Counted from the first letter of the stretch, positions 1 to 12,600 are shown. The stretch: DNA of 64,000 bases from Voacanga thouarsii (GCA_026120185.1 JANUWF010001281.1:2088501-2152500); one strand, 5' to 3'. A program made the numbers and translations. The notes: generated from the letters alone by a model not told the origin.

Positions 1-109
1 TGAATTTGCCAAGGAAAATTTTGAAAAATTGTTTTGTCATGATTTAAATGCTGGGTGTTTTAAATCTTGTTTTCTTGAGGACAAGTAAATGTTCAAGTGT
101 GGGGGTATG
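1..109 (+). mobile_element. 3' internal end of a gypsy retrotransposon, with polypurine tract
   Basis: This is the last 109 bp of the internal region of a Ty3/gypsy element that enters from the left of the window. It ends in a purine-rich tract (aagtgtgggggta, about 95-107) directly before a TG that opens the LTR. The motif gaggacaag...aagtgtgggggta is the usual 3' end of Athila/Tat-type gypsy elements, where the tract primes plus-strand DNA synthesis. No coding frame can be read in so short a piece. The same arrangement in mirror image ends the other gypsy element of this window near 35154-35195. Confidence 0.75.
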
Positions 110-1621
110 TGATAGGTGCTAAAATCACCATTATTTTCTAAGTTATTTGAGATTGTTTTAAAATACATTTGTAGCAATACCTAGGCATATTCCTTCCTAT
201 TTGACATTTTGCTTGTAAAAAGTGTTTTCGACAAATATATGCAGATCTGAGTTAAAATCGAACAGAAAGTGCACAATTCCAGAATGTACCTGGCGACAGG
301 CCCAGCCAAGAGAACAGGCGCCGGGTCTATTTTGGTCCAAGAGTTGAACTCGAGCCAAGCTTCAGGGGAAAAACTAGAACTGACCTGGTACTATATCTGG
401 CAAGTGTACATGGCGCCAGGTCCATTCTATCTACACACCAAAAACAAAGCCAATAATTTTGTTTGCACACCAGGAGGTCTGATTGTACCCGGCACCAGGT
501 ACACTTTGGAGGACGAATATTCTGCGCACGAAATTAGAGATTGTCCAATAATTTTGATATTTTTTGAATCCTACTCGGCCAAGACTTTCTAAGCCACAAA
601 TTTAGCATCTAAGAGGCCTATAAAAGCACAAGAAAACACAAAGATTTGGAGATATACATAGAGAGAGGTGGATCCAATAGCAAAAATTCCCAATCACTCA
701 TTGAAGGAGGAGTTCACCCAATCGAGTAGGATTGTTCAAGAGAGTCTTTAAGGGTGAAGAAAGAGGCTTGTCTATTAGTAGTTTCTTTTATCTTGTTTTC
801 TTTTCCTTTAACAATGATGTATTCAATGTTTTTATTATCATTTAACATTATTTTGGAATTCATAATTTTATGTTGATTTAGTTATTTGACCAATTCTTTG
901 TCATCTTTGGTGTTTGATACTTGATATAATTGGTTATTGATGCGAGTTCTTCTAATTGACTTGAGATGACGATGTTAGGAGTTTCATTGCATTGATTTCA
1001 TATTTGTCTAATCTTGATGGACTTGAGCGACGAAGTTAAGATTAGAGGACTAAGTAATTAAAGAATAGTTGATTTCACCTCGAGTAAAGGGTTATTAGTT
1101 AATTTCATACTTATAAGGTATTGTGCTTAATGCATATTTTGGTTATGTTAGCTTAATTGACAAATCTATTAATTTAATTAAAATATAAGATTCCATGGAT
1201 TGGGAAATGAAGTAGGATTTATTTAAGTAGATTAATGACTTGTGAAACGATTGAATTTTACTTTATATTCCCTTATGATGCCAAAATGACAATTACTTGA
1301 GAAAATTGTTAGTTGGTTCATTATCATGTTTTCTAGAATAATTGTCTAAATTGCATAAACATACATCCTTGAGTTGTATATATATTTTTTAATTTTCTTT
1401 TCATTATTTTCTCACTTTATTTAGGTCTGTTAAACAATGAATAAAAAGTGATTAGTATGTACTTGTTACTTTAAGGATTAATACTCGTTAATTCCCTATA
1501 CTATACTTGCGATGAGTATACTTGCTCGTATGTGTATTTTAGGATTAATATTTTAATTAAAACTTGACTACATGATGGATTTAAATTTGATGATTTTTAT
1601 ACATGCAAAATTTACGCATCA
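110..1621 (+). repeat. Gypsy (Athila/Tat-like) 3' LTR, 1.5 kb
   Basis: The LTR opens with tgataggtgctaaaatcacc right after a polypurine tract and closes with ttacgcatca, giving TG...CA ends and about 1512 bp. A TATA box lies at 618-626, so U3 is about 0.5 kb. U3 carries three to four copies of a GC-rich module (TGTAC..GGCG.CAGG-like, at 286-306, 311-329, 404-425 and 485-504). A 107-codon open frame at 269-592 runs across these modules and looks like chance. The sequence right of 1621 continues a copia LTR, so this element inserted into that LTR. The left flank and hence the TSD are outside the window. It resembles, in reverse, the LTR segment beginning at 15341. Confidence 0.82.
618..626 (+). 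promoter_or_regulatory. TATA box of the gypsy LTR promoter
   Basis: ctataaaag lies about 510 bp into the LTR, after the GC-rich modules, which is the usual place for the U3/R promoter. The transcript would start some 30 bp downstream. Confidence 0.6.
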
Positions 1622-2605
1622 GATTATCAGACTAGAGATCTAAGGATGGTAGATGTCTTTGAGATGTGTGTTAGTATATTTATTCTGTCTCATTATGGAT
1701 GTTACTTAGAGGGGTATTTTTGTCATTTCACCTATAGGTTGGAGACATTGCTTTAAGTAATATTATTCTTGGGGTCAATATTTCAATATGGTGATAAATG
1801 AAAATATTTAAAATAATAAAATGTGACTATTTAATTACAAGGGTATTTTGGTCATTTTAGTAGCCATGAATAATATGTCTTTTGGTCTCCGGAGTAGCTT
1901 AAGTTACCTTGGTGCTATTTAAATACAATCTAGGCTCAATGGAGAATTATTTGGAAGAGAAATAAAATTTATTCTAAGAGTCCATTAAATAAATTAATTA
2001 GGATGAAATAAATTAATTAATTAAGAGTCTAATTAGAATTAATTAATTAGTCTTGGGTATTTAATAAAGCCTAGAAAAGATAATTAATTAATTGAGATGA
2101 TTGGACCAGTCTTGGACTGATATTTTAGCACAACACCTAGCCCATTTAGGACTTGGTGATTTTCGGCCATTAGGACTTTAGAAGTCCTTAGGCTGGCCGA
2201 AATATATGAAAAAAAAAACCTAGGGTTGGGTAAGTTTTTTTTTTTAGTGTGCCACCTTCTCTCTCTCTCTCGTCCTTCTCTTCCTTCTATCTAGTAGATT
2301 GTTATTGTTATCCAAAAGGTGCTCTCACCAAGCTAACGCCAAGAATAAGGAAGAGTCATACTCCGAAAGACGAAGAGAAGAAGCTTGGAGACATTTTATG
2401 CGTAGCAGTAGAAGATTGTCGAGAATTCCTATTGAACAGCCTGCGTTCTCTTCTTCCCTTCCAACGTAAAGAGTTCCAGTGCAATTCGTCCCCATGTTGG
2501 TTAATCCGCAACCACCAAGAAAAAGTAAGTAATTTCTTCTAGATGTGGCTCAGAAAACTGAAAAATTTTCACTGTGTTTTCTTTGATGTTTTCCACGATC
2601 TTTCA
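1622..2605 (+). repeat. 3' part of a copia LTR (family A-like), cut by the gypsy insertion
   Basis: From 1622 the sequence aligns by eye with the copia LTRs of this window (for example 22310-22600 and, reversed, 49340-49640): the tract taaggatggtagatgtc, then two copies of ggggtatttt.gtcattt (1711-1728 and 1841-1858), then an AT-rich stretch of repeated taattaatta. It ends near 2605 in tttca, matching the CTTCA end of the related LTRs. No primer-binding site follows, so it is a 3' LTR or solo LTR. Its first part lies left of the gypsy element, outside the window. A 97-codon open frame at 2249-2542 is inside the LTR and is not a gene. Confidence 0.65.
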
Positions 2606-5600
2606 ATAATAAAATGAAAACGATGTAATTTTATTAAGTTGGTTTAAAATGATAAACCGATATGACAAATTGTTGCGTCACGAAAGATATATCACGAAAG
2701 ATACCATATCTTTCCTGACACTTTGTATTTGTTACTAAGAAAAAGGTGCACATTTTAGGATTTCCTAAAAAAATGCGAGTTAAGCTGACGGAAATCCACT
2801 TCAGTCTTTGTATTCTTCTTCACATCGAAACCCCCCTCGATCGCTGTGTTTCTTTTTCACCTCCAAGTCACTTGTGTTTCTTCTTCAACCTAGGTAATGT
2901 CTGTTGTTGTGTGAAGCAGTTTAGCTGTCTTCCATTAAATCGCCACCATTATCACTGTCCTAGTTGAACCCCTTGATTGTGGGTAGGAGGTTAGCCTCAG
3001 AGTCCAGTAATTGAGTGGCATTGACCGTGGCTTCACCTAGCCGATTAGGAAGCCTCCACCCCATAGTACTGCATCAGATAGATGACTACTTGATGAAGTA
3101 AGGAACACTACTATCTCTATTTTGCTAGATGGGGGTTATAGGAGTCAAACCCACTTGTTGATAGGCTAACTAATAGCATTGGAAGAAAATGATAGAGATA
3201 ATTGGTAAGTTGAAAACTTTTCAAAATTTTTGCCAATATGTTATGGGAATTAGTCAGAGCACTTAAACATAGCTCTTTTTTTTTTTTTTTTTTTTGCATA
3301 ATCAAAAATTTGGTTTATCTTAAAATAACTATTGGTGGATTCTTTGAATTACATGGATAGTAATTTGTTTGGTATAAGTGCATATATCTTTATAGATTTA
3401 TCCTTAGGGGTCTGCATGGTTTTGTGAATTGATTGCTTTCTGTCCATGAATACACAATTCATTGAAAGCAAATGAATAGAGAGATTTCCTTGGATTTTTG
3501 GATTAGGTTTAGTATGCTTTGTTGAGGAATGTGAAAGTGAACAATTGGCTTTTTCCCCTATTTTTTTTTCTTAGGCAGGACCCATCAGAATTCAGAATAT
3601 TTGTTAATTTTGATGCTAGTGCTAAATTAAATGAACCTGTTGGTTGTTTAATGAAATTGAAACTTTTTTTTTTGTATTTGTGAATTTATTTTAATTTTTA
3701 TACTTTTTCCAGTTAGATCAATGTTTCATTAAGTTGAATTGTGTGGTTCCTCTAAAGTTCTATTATATCTGATGTAACAGTTGCTTAGAATAATGTAAAT
3801 TTTAACTAAAGGCAATTTTTTGTTTTTGCCCATTGCTTCATTTTCGTCTTAGTTAACTATTAGTTCTTTTAGTAGTTACATAGATGAATTTTCATGGATT
3901 TAGATCTGCTATACAAGTCAATAGTTTTGGTGTTGCTATACTTTATGTACTAGTTGAGATTGCTATTAAGATTTTATAATGTTGTCAGTTTGTCCATCTA
4001 TATATCTTAGTCATCTTATACTTAAAACCTGCCAGCAATCTACTCCATGGAAAATCGTAGCTCTTAATCTCTAGAATGTAACCATATTTGATGTTAAAGT
4101 TCAATATTAGCATGAGTCAATTTGTGTGATCCGCCTTTTGCATTTTTCAACCTAACTAGAATCAAACTATTGGGATGAAAACAAAGTAGTAGGAGTACCA
4201 TTTATGGATTCATGCTTTTTTAGTAAGGCCAGATTAAAAATTTTTATGTAAAACTCAGACCTAGGGTCCTGGACAGCCTTGAATTCAACTCAAAATCCTC
4301 TCTAAGTGAAATTCTTTTCTCTTGTGTACCTAATGAATATTTTGATCATGACTAGCCATGTCAGAAGCTCAATGAACTACATTACTAACACTTTGTTTGG
4401 TAGCTTCTTAGCTTAGCAAGTTTACATAATTTTGCCTCCTCCGCATTCAAAAATTTTGCACATTCTGAATATAAAAGACATAGGCTTGTGCTCTTGACAT
4501 GGTGAAGGACAGCAAGAATTCATACTAGTTTGTCGCAGAAACGCCTGCTAAAGTGAATGAGATACTTCAATTCCTAGCTTTAAATCCATATTAACAAATT
4601 CAATGCAGCAGTTTCATGGCAAAACTGCACTTTAATGATGTAGCATTATGAAGGAGGGGCCAACACACACACACACACACACATATATATATGTATGTAT
4701 ATATGTATGTATGTATGTATATAAAGGCCCATTCTAAATTCTTATCCTAAAACTTTTTGGAACCAATTATTTGGCCTATGGAACCTTTTGAGTCTCTAGC
4801 TAGTCAGGAAAAAATCAAATTAAGTTGGAGCCTAGTAAGTTTGGTGGACCTATACAATGTTTAATTGGGTTTCAACCCATGTTCCCAAATGGGCTCCAGA
4901 TTGCTCAAAGCAGCTATTCAAAAGCACATGAATAGAAAGAGAAAGCTAGTACTGATTAGACTAAATTTTTTCTTAGTAGTTGGAAAGATAGGATAGTTCA
5001 ATGTGCCTCTAGATTTTGTAATAAAAGTCATCTATAACCTTATTAGCTAGGTAAAATCTCAGTATAAATTTGGCGTTTTTCACTTTTCTCACTATATAGA
5101 AATTTCTAATGTTGATTTTCAATTACACTTAAAACTAATATGAAAAACAAAATGCCCCTTTTTTTTTTTTTTTTTTGGCTTAGACAAGTTTAAAGTTTAT
5201 AGATAAGTCTCTAGTCATCGACAATGAACAACTATCTAACAAGCTGCAATATTATTTTTGGTATCTAATACTCTATGTTGTTATTTTATAATCTTCGAGA
5301 AGAATGTTCATACTTATAAAATCAAATTTTAAAAAAAATTAATTCATAAGAGTTGCTTATAAAAGGAATTATATAGAAAAAGCACACATCTTCTAATTGC
5401 TAATTATCGAACAATCACAAATATGCTAATAGGTTGGCAGACTTCTTTGCTGATTTTTTTAGTATATTTACTCATACTTTGTGCTTAACCAAAGGGATTT
5501 TCTATTTGGTCTCTAAATTACTAATTTATTTAGAAGTAAAAAGATCCCGTGTAGTTGAAATAGCCTCACCACCAGATTGCCCCGATAAAATCATGTACTT

Positions 5601-6973
5601 AGCATGTAAGTGGGGGAATTTTTGTATTTGCTTTTTTCTGGAAGTGGGGGGTTGTTGGTGGTGGTATTTTAACTAGTAGCAAATCAAGGGATGGGCCTTT
5701 TGATTGTGAAAAGCATTTCAAGACTGTAGTAGTCAGACATTATCACATAAATTGTAGGATGAGCATATATTTAACAGTGCATATATCAATGATGTCAAGT
5801 TTGGGAACTATTCTGAATAATGTTCATTCCCTGCTGGCTAACTTTCAAAACTTTGGTACCCCATTAGTTCTTCTAAATGATTTTTTTTATTCTGAATAAT
5901 GGGAAGTCTTGTGATTTTTTTTTTCTCTCAATATGAATTGGTTTTTTTATTTCTCTTTAATTATCCATAGGGAGTAATAGTTAAACAACTAAGGGAATCC
6001 AACTCCTTCTTGATAAAACTATGCAAGGTATAGTTTAAGTCTTCTTCTTCATTTTCTTATTTTTTATTACTATATGTTAGTGAGAAACTGAAATTTGCTT
6101 TTTTCTATATTGGCGTTTGCATAAGTACCATCATCTCTCTTTCTTATTCACTAGTTTTTGGGTTAAGGTTGCCTAACCATGGTTTGTTTTTTTAAGGTGA
6201 CTTGGTAGTATAAGCATTCATTTTTATTATCATTGTCTTCTGGTGTTCTATTTTTCATTTTTTTCATATACTGAAGCTTAATTATAGGTCACATTAACTT
6301 TGTAGGTTTTTAATAATTTTCCTAAAAGTCCTATTAAATAATGCAATTTTGTTTTTGTTTTAAGGTGTACCTAGATTGAGTACTAGATTGGGAATATACT
6401 TAAGTTTTTTAAAATGTGAGTACAATTTTGAATTTTTTAAAAAGTATATAAACTCAAAAATTAATAATTTGATCTACTTGTACTAAATACAATTAAAATT
6501 TATTTAAATTGGGTTTATTTTTTGTTAAAATAATTAAAAAATAGTATGCATTTGAAAATAATTGCCATCTATTTTTTATTGATCAAATTTTTCAACTATG
6601 GTGGAAAAATTTGTAAATCAAAATAGATCGTATTAGATAAATAAAACCATGTTTTGAAAAATCAAATTATAAATTTAACTTCATATAATAAACTTCTTTC
6701 CCTTGAATTTTATCTGAAAAACCATCTCAGGATTCTATGCAGGGCTCTTTCCCTACGTTTTACCATTTCTCCATTCGGATGTTTTTGTTTAGTTGTGTGA
6801 TGGGCATTTGTCTTGGAAGTTGCTGAAAAAATTTGTATTATAGGTGTTATTTATTCAAAGATTATTATTTAGTCCCCTTTTTTAATCTTCTCAAGTAATG
6901 CTTCTCCATTAATAAGTATCAAATATCTACAATGGTATTCTGTATTACATGTTAGATACTCCAAGGTTCAGGC
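2606..6973. other. 4.4 kb without a recognisable gene or element
   Basis: No gag, pol, transposase or LTR motif is visible. The region is AT-rich with homopolymer T tracts (about 3278-3296, 5158-5177) and a microsatellite at 4661-4723. A pyrimidine-rich stretch near 2790-2895 ends in ctaggtaatg, which could be a 5' UTR exon with a splice donor. 5971-6027 is a 57-bp open block bounded by tag| and |gtata, which could be an internal exon. Open frames at 2746-2967 and 5434-5676 have no recognised motif. This may be low-copy intergenic or intronic DNA or a decayed host gene; I cannot tell which. Confidence 0.4.
4661..4723. repeat. Compound microsatellite (CA)n(TA)n(TATG)n
   Basis: Runs of ca, then ta, then tatg dinucleotide/tetranucleotide repeats, read directly. 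Confidence 0.9.
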
Positions 6974-8755
6974 TGAAGGATCATGAGAAAATAAAATACA
7001 TAACGGAAACATGCAACCTAAAATTTTTCCTGTACATAATCTAGAAAAACTTACTTTTAGAGTGCTTAGGTTGAACAACCAAAGTTATTAGGTAAGATGG
7101 AATGTCTTGATTTGTCACGATCACTTGTTTCGTGGGAATCCCAACTAAGCGTCGACTCCTTCACATCAATCATACGCACCAAGATTACTATCTTTCAATC
7201 CTTCAAAGTATTCTCAAACCTCCTATAGGCTAACCACCGATGAGTGTAGAATATAGGATGAAAATCCAATGGAAGAAACTATAGGAGAGCTCATAGGGAA
7301 AAAGAAGAACAAGGCGGCTAGAGGACGAAAGCTCCTTTTTTTTTTTTTTCTATTTCATTTTTCCAATTACTTATATGTACTATTTACTCTATGCACACAC
7401 ACATAACATAAAACAGCACCTTCCTTTTTCTTCACTTCTTCAGGCCACCATCTCCGTGCCTTTTTATTACATGTGGCGGCTACTAGAGTTCCTAAAACCG
7501 TGGTATCGTCCCATGCACAACCTTATAGGCTAGTGTTTTATTCTAATTAGCTCATGACTAACAAATAACTCTCTTATTAATTAATTAACCTACTTAGGTC
7601 CAATAAAAAATTAAAAAATATATTTAATTAAAATTTAATTTAATTAAATTGGTCCAATATATTTTTCTAACCCAAAATAATAATTATTAGAATTTTAGAA
7701 TAATTCCTCCAATATTAATTTCACTTAATAAGCTCGTATAGTAAATAAATTTACTAAGGTTACTTGAGCTACTCTGGAAATCAAAAGACATATTATTTTC
7801 AGCTACTAAAATGACTAAAATACCCCTGCTAATAAATAGTCATATGTTATCATTTTAAATATTTCATTGATAACTATATGAAAATATTAACCATGAGAAT
7901 AATATTGCAAATGTAGTGCCTTCGACCTACAGCTGTAATAACAAAAAAACCACTCTACGTAATACCTGCCATTGAGCTAGGAAAAATGTACTAACACATT
8001 TTTCAATGACATCTATCATCTTTTGATATCTAGTCCGATAATCAATGACTTCCAGTATGTACCCATTTATCTCCAGGAGCTATCCAACAGCATACATACT
8101 TAGCCATGTTTTCTAGGACCCCAAATTATTTAGATTATCTTAGACAATCACTAGGGGGTGATATCTTTACTAAATGAATCATAAAACTCTATTGTATGAT
8201 TCTGTTTTCATTAACTAGAGTTATATACCCAACATACACAGTTATTGTCATTGCATTAAGACCATCACCCATCATACATCAAAGTACATAAGTCCAGTTT
8301 TACCAAACCACTAACTAATACTCAAGTCTTAGGGTACTCATCCACGTAGTAACAACAATAGTCCAATCTTTATTTATTATAATACTTTTATAAAGATTAC
8401 TATCACTTGGTCCAATTCTACATATTCCAAATGCGGTTATCCTATTGGAGTGAGAAAACTACTCACTAGTTAAAAGGAAAATCATTCCCTATTTAGAAAC
8501 TATAATATAATGATCTAAACTTTAACGAAGTGTCAAACTTCATCAATCAATCAAGAACATTTTTACTTGTATGTTAGTAGTCTATGATCTACAACTTACT
8601 GTGAAAGCACGACACAATCGCATAGATTACTTACTAAAATACTTAGACTTTCATGTACAAATATATGTAAATAAAAAACTATTAATGAATAAAATATTTG
8701 TATTACTTTTCAAATTATAGAAATATATAGTCTATTTTCGACATACATGCTAACA
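6974..8755 (-). repeat. 3' LTR of copia A'
   Basis: TG...CA ends: tgaagga at 6974 and gctaaca at 8749-8755, length about 1782 bp. On the minus strand it begins TGTTAGC directly after the polypurine tract. It contains the family tract actaaaatgactaaaataccc (about 7804-7822) also seen in the A LTRs. The left flank caggc (6969-6973) is the candidate TSD, but the other end is outside the window. Confidence 0.82.
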
Positions 8756-8766
8756 ATCTCCCACTT
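8756..8766 (-). other. Polypurine tract of copia A'
   Basis: The + strand atctcccactt is the reverse complement of aagtgggagat. It sits directly inside the 3' LTR and is the plus-strand primer site of copia elements. The same tract ends elements A (50355-50365) and, as aagtgggagtt, B (52717-52727). Confidence 0.8.
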
Positions 8767-9255
8767 GTACTAAATAAATTATGAAAGTCCATACGTGCCT
8801 ACCCTATGATGTCCAAGTATCTCCGAAATACCTTCTCTGTTAAAGGCTTGCTAAAGGGATCCGCCATATTGTTTGATGTGAAAATATAATTAACTACTAT
8901 CTTTCATTTATGGATGAACTCCCGGATCAGGCGATACTTCGTCTCAATTGCTTGCCCTTCTTATAGTTTCTTAGTTCCTTAATTCTAACACAACTCTAGA
9001 ATTATCACAATATATGATAATAAATCTATCTACGGCATAGCTCCATGTTTTGTGAGGAACTTTCAAAGCCAATCCGCTTTCTTAGAAGCCTCTAAAGCTA
9101 CCATAAACTCAGCTTCCATGATGGAATCAACAATGTAAGATTGCTTAACACTTCTCTATGAAACAGTCCCTTCCAGACAAACTGAAAACATATCTACTAG
9201 TAGATTTTCTTTCATCTTTATCTGCCTAGAAGTCTGAGTCAGTGTAACTAGTAGG
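8767..9255 (-). pseudogene. Copia A' RNase H (decayed)
   Basis: Reading the minus strand gives a copia RNase H: SYTDSDF near 9235, VKQSYIVDSIMEAEF near 9120-9150 (the family's SKQ..VA.ST.EAE block), then KYRLIREFIH and NNMADPFSKPL near 8855-8880. Several in-frame stops interrupt it, including one inside the first conserved block. The domain would cleave the RNA strand of the RNA:DNA hybrid during reverse transcription. Confidence 0.75.
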
Positions 9256-10260
9256 AATTAAATCATTGGCTCTGTAAACAAGCATATATGCCTCGTTCCT
9301 TTTAGGTACTTGAGTATATACTTCACAACTTGCTGATATTCTTCTCTTGGATTTGACTGATATCTATTAACCATGCCTATAACAAAGAAAATATCGAACC
9401 TTATCCAAAACATGGCGCATATGACTCTTTCTACTGACAAAGTATAGGTAATCCTACTCATTCTTTCATTTTCTTCTTGTATCCTAGGACACCGCTTGGA
9501 AGATAAGGTTAATCTATGTCTAAAGGGTATGATTGCCTCTTTGCACTGATCAATGCTAAACTTGGCCAATATCTTATAAATATAAGCAGATTAGGATAAG
9601 CCTAATATTCTTTGCCTCCTATCTCTAAGAAGCTTTATACCAAGAATGTAGCTAGCTTCTCTTATACCTTTCATGCTAAATTAACTTGATATCTAAACCT
9701 TTATAGATGATAATATCCTTACATCATTTCCAATTAGTAAAATATCACCTACATAAAGTACCGCAAAAGATATATTATTTCTATCTGACTTCCTATACAT
9801 ACATAGTTCATACACATTTTGTATGAAACTATAAGACCTTACAATTTTTTCAAAATATATGTACCATATATACTCGTGATGCTTCCTTAAGTCCATAAAT
9901 GGACTTCTTAAACTTGCAGATCATATATTCTTGGTCTTTCACAATGAAGCCTTCAAGCTGGGTCATATAGATATTTTCACTAAGATAGTCATTAGGAAAG
10001 GGTGTCTTAATATTTATCTACCATATCTCATAGTCATAATGACATGTGATGGCCAAGAGAATGTGAATAGACTTAAACATGGCTACTGTTGAAAAGGTCT
10101 CCTGATCATCGATCCCTTCTTTCGAGTATAACCTTTTGTAACCAACTTTGCTTTCTATGTTTCCACCTCTCTTTCACTTGTAAACCCACTTACACCTTAT
10201 GGGTTTAATCCCTTTAGGTGTAGTGACAAAATCTTAGATTTGATTGAGATAGATAGACTC
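9256..10260 (-). pseudogene. Copia A' reverse transcriptase (decayed)
   Basis: The N-terminal part is recognisable at 10140-10260 (GIKPIRCKWVYK) and 9900-10100 (EGIDDQETFSTVAMFKSI), the middle at 9693-9896 and the C-terminal part at 9258-9569 (VVKYILKYLKGT). The catalytic box, normally YVDD in copia, reads YVGD at about 9744-9755. The second catalytic aspartate is therefore lost to glycine, and the enzyme would be inactive even without the several stops and frame changes. A near relative in element A keeps YMDD. Confidence 0.82.
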
Positions 10261-10499
10261 AATCTCGATATCTATTGCTACTTGCCATTTGTTTGCATCA
10301 ATATCAGTAATGGCCTTATCGTATCTGGCAAGATCTTGCCCCTAATGGTCGAGACTACTTCAAATTCCTCTCTAATCCATAACTGGAACTAGATATCTTC
10401 TCAATATGATATGGTTCAATTTGTATAGGAACATCTGGTTGTGTTTTTCTAGGTTCCTCAATTGAGGTGCTAAAAGTTGAAGTATCAGTCAAACTTTTC

Positions 10500-11430
10500 T
10501 TTCAATTCCACCTTACTTGAAATCTTAGTGGACACATTTTAATTATCCTCCAAGTCTCTAGCATAAGTACAAATAAGTACATTTTGCTCTTGGAGATGAT
10601 AAAAGTATACATTCCTTGTTCCTTTTGAATACCTTACAAAATAGTATAATTCTGATTTTAGGTCTAACTTACTTTCCTTAGTTAGTACATAAGTTGGACA
10701 ACCCCATACATTGAGATGATTCATACTAGGCCTACGTCTAATCCATATCTCATAAGGTATTCTAGATACTGATTTAGAGGACACTAAATTTAAAATATAT
10801 GTTGTTGTTTCGAGAATATACCCTAAAAGGAAGTAGGAATAGTTGCGTGACTATTCATACTTCTGACAATTTCTATCAATATTCTATTCCTTCTCCCAAC
10901 TATTTTGTTCTACTGGGGAGTCTTAGACGCACTTAGCTGACATACTATTCCTGAATGTACCAAGTAATCCTTGAATTTACCATGGAGGTACTCTCCACCA
11001 CGATCCGATCTTAGTTTCTTGATTAGTTTACATATTTGATGCTCTACATCAGCCTTAGACTTCTTGCATTTATGAAAGAAGTCAAACTTGCGCCTCATCA
11101 AGTAAACGTAATCAAAACGCGCATGATTATTTGTGAACGTGACGAAGTATTCATACCCTCCTCTAGCCAGTAAAGGCATAGGGCTACAGACATCAGTGTG
11201 AACTAACTCAAGTATTTCCTTTACCCTTTCGACCTTTGAGTAAAGGATCTTTTGGTCATTTTACGTATAAGACAAGATTCACACTGAGATGATTCCTCCA
11301 ATTACAATAAGCCCAAATAGATTAGCCTCTGAATCTAATTAGAATTTGTATGCCTTAATCTCAAGTGCTATAAATACGACTCATTCGATATGGTGTTTCC
11401 CTTTTTATTAGGTTCCATTTTAGTATTATT
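10500..11430 (-). pseudogene. Copia A' integrase (decayed)
   Basis: 10910-11179 reads as the integrase core start: GYEYFVTFTNN, and LRSDRGGEYL, which holds the second catalytic Asp. 10539-10784 is the C-terminal part with PYEIW, NVWGCP and YFVRYSKGT blocks. The linking segment 10785-10910 has stops. The HHCC zinc-binding part lies near 11200-11400 and is badly degraded. The same blocks are intact in element A at 60516-61280, which supports the call. Confidence 0.8.
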
Positions 11431-11830
11431 TATTTAACAACTTATAGGATTAACATAAAAAATATTGCCATATATGTTGTCAAAACAAATAACGTTTCCA
11501 TTTGTACTAATTGAAATACCATAATGAAAAGAAATAAAATATCATTGATTAATGAATCTTGAAATTGAAATCAAATTATGTTTCAAACTAAAAATATATA
11601 AAATATATTTTAATACTAAAATTCTATTATAATCAAATAAAAGCTCCAAGTCTCCCACTTCTTCGGCCCATACTTGTGCTCTATTGCTAACTCGAAGTCC
11701 ATACTCTTCTCCACTGAGTCTCCTTATCTTGTTGAACCCTTGCAAAGAGTTACAGATATGGCCAGTGGCTCCAAAATTAACAATCTAAGTGGATGATGAT
11801 CTAACTTGGTCAAGAAGTCCAAACAATCTT
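11431..11830 (-). pseudogene. Copia A' protease/pre-integrase segment (decayed)
   Basis: The open frame 11542-11745 (GDLELLFDYNRILVLKYILY) aligns with GELDLVFNCNRIVVLKDILY of element A at 61620-61681. In copia polyproteins this block lies between protease and the pre-integrase zinc finger. The protease active-site triplet would be just upstream in the reading direction, near 11770-11800, where I cannot see an intact D-T/S-G. Confidence 0.6.
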
Positions 11831-12600
11831 TCTTAAAGTGTCATTTCTTGCCAAATTTTAAGTATTTCCCATTGGGCTTTATGTTTGGCTTGGATAGACC
11901 AGGCTTACCTGTGTTGTTCTGGGCTTTCTTCTTCTTAAACTTCTTGGGATGGGCTCTAATTCTAGAAGATGAATCAGAATGAGTAACTAAAACTTTTGAC
12001 ACAGGCTTCATGATTTTCTACGAAACCTAAAGTTCTTTCATCAACCCAGTTAAAAAAAAATACTCAACTTATTTATATTATAATTTAACTTGAACTAAGA
12101 GTACAAATCTAGCAAAGTATTAAGAATCATGTCAATTTGGCTCTCAGGATCGATTGTTGCCCCTAAGACCTCAGTTTCCTCGAAGTGAGCCATCTTGAAT
12201 ATATGCTCATGAACTGATGCCCCCTCAACCATCCTAGTGTTTATGATTAGCTTAAAAGCTTCTTACTTTGTAGGCTGGCTCTTGTTAACAAACATGATAC
12301 ATAACAATATATTGATATCATACTTAGTAGGCATGTTCTCGTGCTTAGTTGAAGAACATTAGACATGGAAGCTAATATATAGCATCTAGCCATTTCATCG
12401 ACTTTCTTTCATACCTTCTTAGCCTCATGATCTTGGTCTGTGAAATTTTCCCTAATTTCAGGACAAGAGTTGGCTAAAATATACTTGCATTCCTCAATTG
12501 TGAGTGCTATGTTCAGATTCTTTTCCAATCTACGTAATTTGGTCTAATAAGCTAATTCTCTTTGAGAATAATAAACAAATGATTAACACCAAACATTTCT
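11831..12600 (-). pseudogene. Copia A' gag (decayed)
   Basis: The minus strand shows the gag order of this family: N-terminal LDIALTIEE-like block near 12490-12520, a helical middle, a lysine-rich segment (KFKKKKA, 11925-11945) and the remains of a zinc knuckle at 11840-11870. In the knuckle the second cysteine is Phe and the glycine codon before His is a stop. An A-tract near 12050 marks a further slip. The start lies near 12590, by comparison with element A. Confidence 0.7.

Noticed and set aside
269..592. 107-codon open frame
   Set aside because: Lies wholly in the U3 of a gypsy LTR, upstream of the TATA box; open because of the GC-rich modules.
2249..2542. 97-codon open frame
   Set aside because: Inside a copia LTR remnant; no motif.
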